From: Candidatus Stercoripulliclostridium pullicola
GTDB taxonomy: Bacteria; Bacillota; Clostridia; Christensenellales; DTU072
Assembly (NCBI GenBank): GCA_017694145.1
Contig: JADINF010000143.1
Location: 1-5,551, forward strand
Length of the DNA: 5,551 nt
Direction of reading: 5' to 3'
The notes under the pieces are model-generated. The model had not been told where the DNA came from and did no database searches. It saw only the letters and a program-made list of their open reading frames with translations. Each line of letters starts with the position of its first letter. Position 1 is the first letter of the stretch. Positions 4,884 to 5,551 of this stretch are shown in pieces. Made by a program: the position numbers and the translations under genes.

Positions 4884-5551
4884 ATGGATCAGGAAAGATA
4901 TAAGAAATATTTTTATACAAACGAAAACAATTTTTCTATAGACAATATCGACGACTACTACGGAAGCGGAAAAGGGGAAAAGAGAGCCGTTAATATGGCT
5001 TTCAACGATATGGCGGTGCGCACTCTGAAGAAGGCGACCGACGACGAAGGCGGGGACGGCGCCGTCGAGAAAGAAAGGGCGCTTACCTATCTCAGGGACT
5101 CCTTCTACGCTTATTTCCATAAAGGCGGCGAGATAGACACCGTCGACGGCAGGAAAAGTTACGACGTAATGTCGCGCGAAGGCTTCGACGAGTGGCATAA
5201 GGCGGTGTGTACCGAATTCCTCACCCTTTTCAACGAGGACAACAGGAAAATATATCAACCCGTAGCGTACGGCAAGGCGCAGAAAGCGGTCAATATGGTA
5301 TTTAAATATCTTTACTGCTACGACGGCGCCGAAAAATATACAGACGAAGGGTATTTCGCGCATTGTCACATGGCTTTAGACAACCTGACGCTCAACTGGT
5401 ACAAAAAAGAAGTGGCGTACCCGCCTACGGATTGCGCGTGGAGCGACCTGAAGTACGGCGCGTATATCGAGATACAGACTAATATAAGGAATTATCTCAA
5501 AGGGTCTTCGAGCCCGTTACCGTCGAACGCGCTGGAAGCGGAGTTTTACGT
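4884..5551 (+). CDS. Protein of unknown function (3' partial)
   Basis: The frame is open from ATG 4884 through the end of the window, giving 222 full codons with no stop; the C-terminus is not seen. There is no signal peptide or membrane segment, so a soluble cytoplasmic protein is likely. It is rich in Tyr, Lys, Asp and Phe. Visible blocks are YGKAQKAVNMVFKYLYCYDG (129-148), with a helical amphipathic look, and GYFAHCHMALDNLTLNWY (156-173), with a His-Cys-His followed by Asp166. These two blocks in this order resemble uncharacterised Firmicute proteins I have no name for; no catalytic domain is recognised. Cysteines are at 109, 145, 161 and 184. It has its own promoter and a long structured leader, and it is separated from guaA by a strong terminator, so it is not co-transcribed with it. 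Coding is supported by the strong ribosome binding site and by codon choice like its neighbours. Confidence 0.8.
   Translation, partial: MDQERYKKYFYTNENNFSIDNIDDYYGSGKGEKRAVNMAFNDMAVRTLKKATDDEGGDGAVEKERALTYLRDSFYAYFHKGGEIDTVDGRKSYDVMSREGFDEWHKAVCTEFLTLFNEDNRKIYQPVAYGKAQKAVNMVFKYLYCYDGAEKYTDEGYFAHCHMALDNLTLNWYKKEVAYPPTDCAWSDLKYGAYIEIQTNIRNYLKGSSSPLPSNALEAEFY

Noticed and set aside
4752..5369. 205-codon open frame on the minus strand
   Set aside because: It is antisense to the unknown + strand gene, which has a strong ribosome binding site, and it runs back across that gene's promoter and leader.

Overview
The window looks like ordinary chromosome from an uncultured low-to-mid GC Firmicute, most likely a gut-type Clostridia lineage. 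The grounds are strong AAGGAGG-type ribosome binding sites, sigma-70/SigA-type promoters with 17-18 bp spacers, a Bacillus-like GMP synthase core, and an acidic, tyrosine-rich PrsA/SurA-like protein. Assignment below class level is a guess. All genes read on the + strand.

Layout: (1) 1-1857, the 3' part of a gene for a large acidic protein with a SurA-like helical region and a degenerate parvulin (peptidyl-prolyl isomerase) domain; its true start lies outside the window. (2) 1863-2335, a self-contained unit of promoter, ribosome binding site, a 122-residue protein with a four-cysteine N-terminal cluster and a histone-H1-like Lys/Ala/Pro tail, and an intrinsic terminator. (3) 2341-3153, a DUF92 integral membrane protein (the family of plant VTE6), starting 5 bases after that terminator and followed by its own probable terminator. 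(4) 3188-4648, a 19-bp palindrome, a good extended -10 promoter, guaA, and a strong terminator. (5) 4696-5551, a complex upstream region (inverted repeat, promoter, leader hairpin, a four-codon ORF with a strong ribosome binding site, a second weak hairpin), then the 5' part of a gene of unknown function that runs off the end.

The most notable feature is guaA. The ATP-pyrophosphatase and dimerization domains look intact, but the glutamine amidotransferase domain has collapsed to about its first 85 residues: the catalytic Cys position is Ala, and the part carrying the catalytic His and Glu is missing. The frame is intact. The enzyme should not be able to hydrolyse glutamine by itself, which predicts either use of free ammonia or a separate amidotransferase partner.

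I see no single multi-gene system here. The units have separate promoters and terminators and appear functionally unrelated: protein folding, nucleic-acid binding (inferred), lipid or isoprenoid metabolism (family-based), and GMP synthesis. No tRNA, rRNA, CRISPR array, insertion sequence or known riboswitch was recognised.
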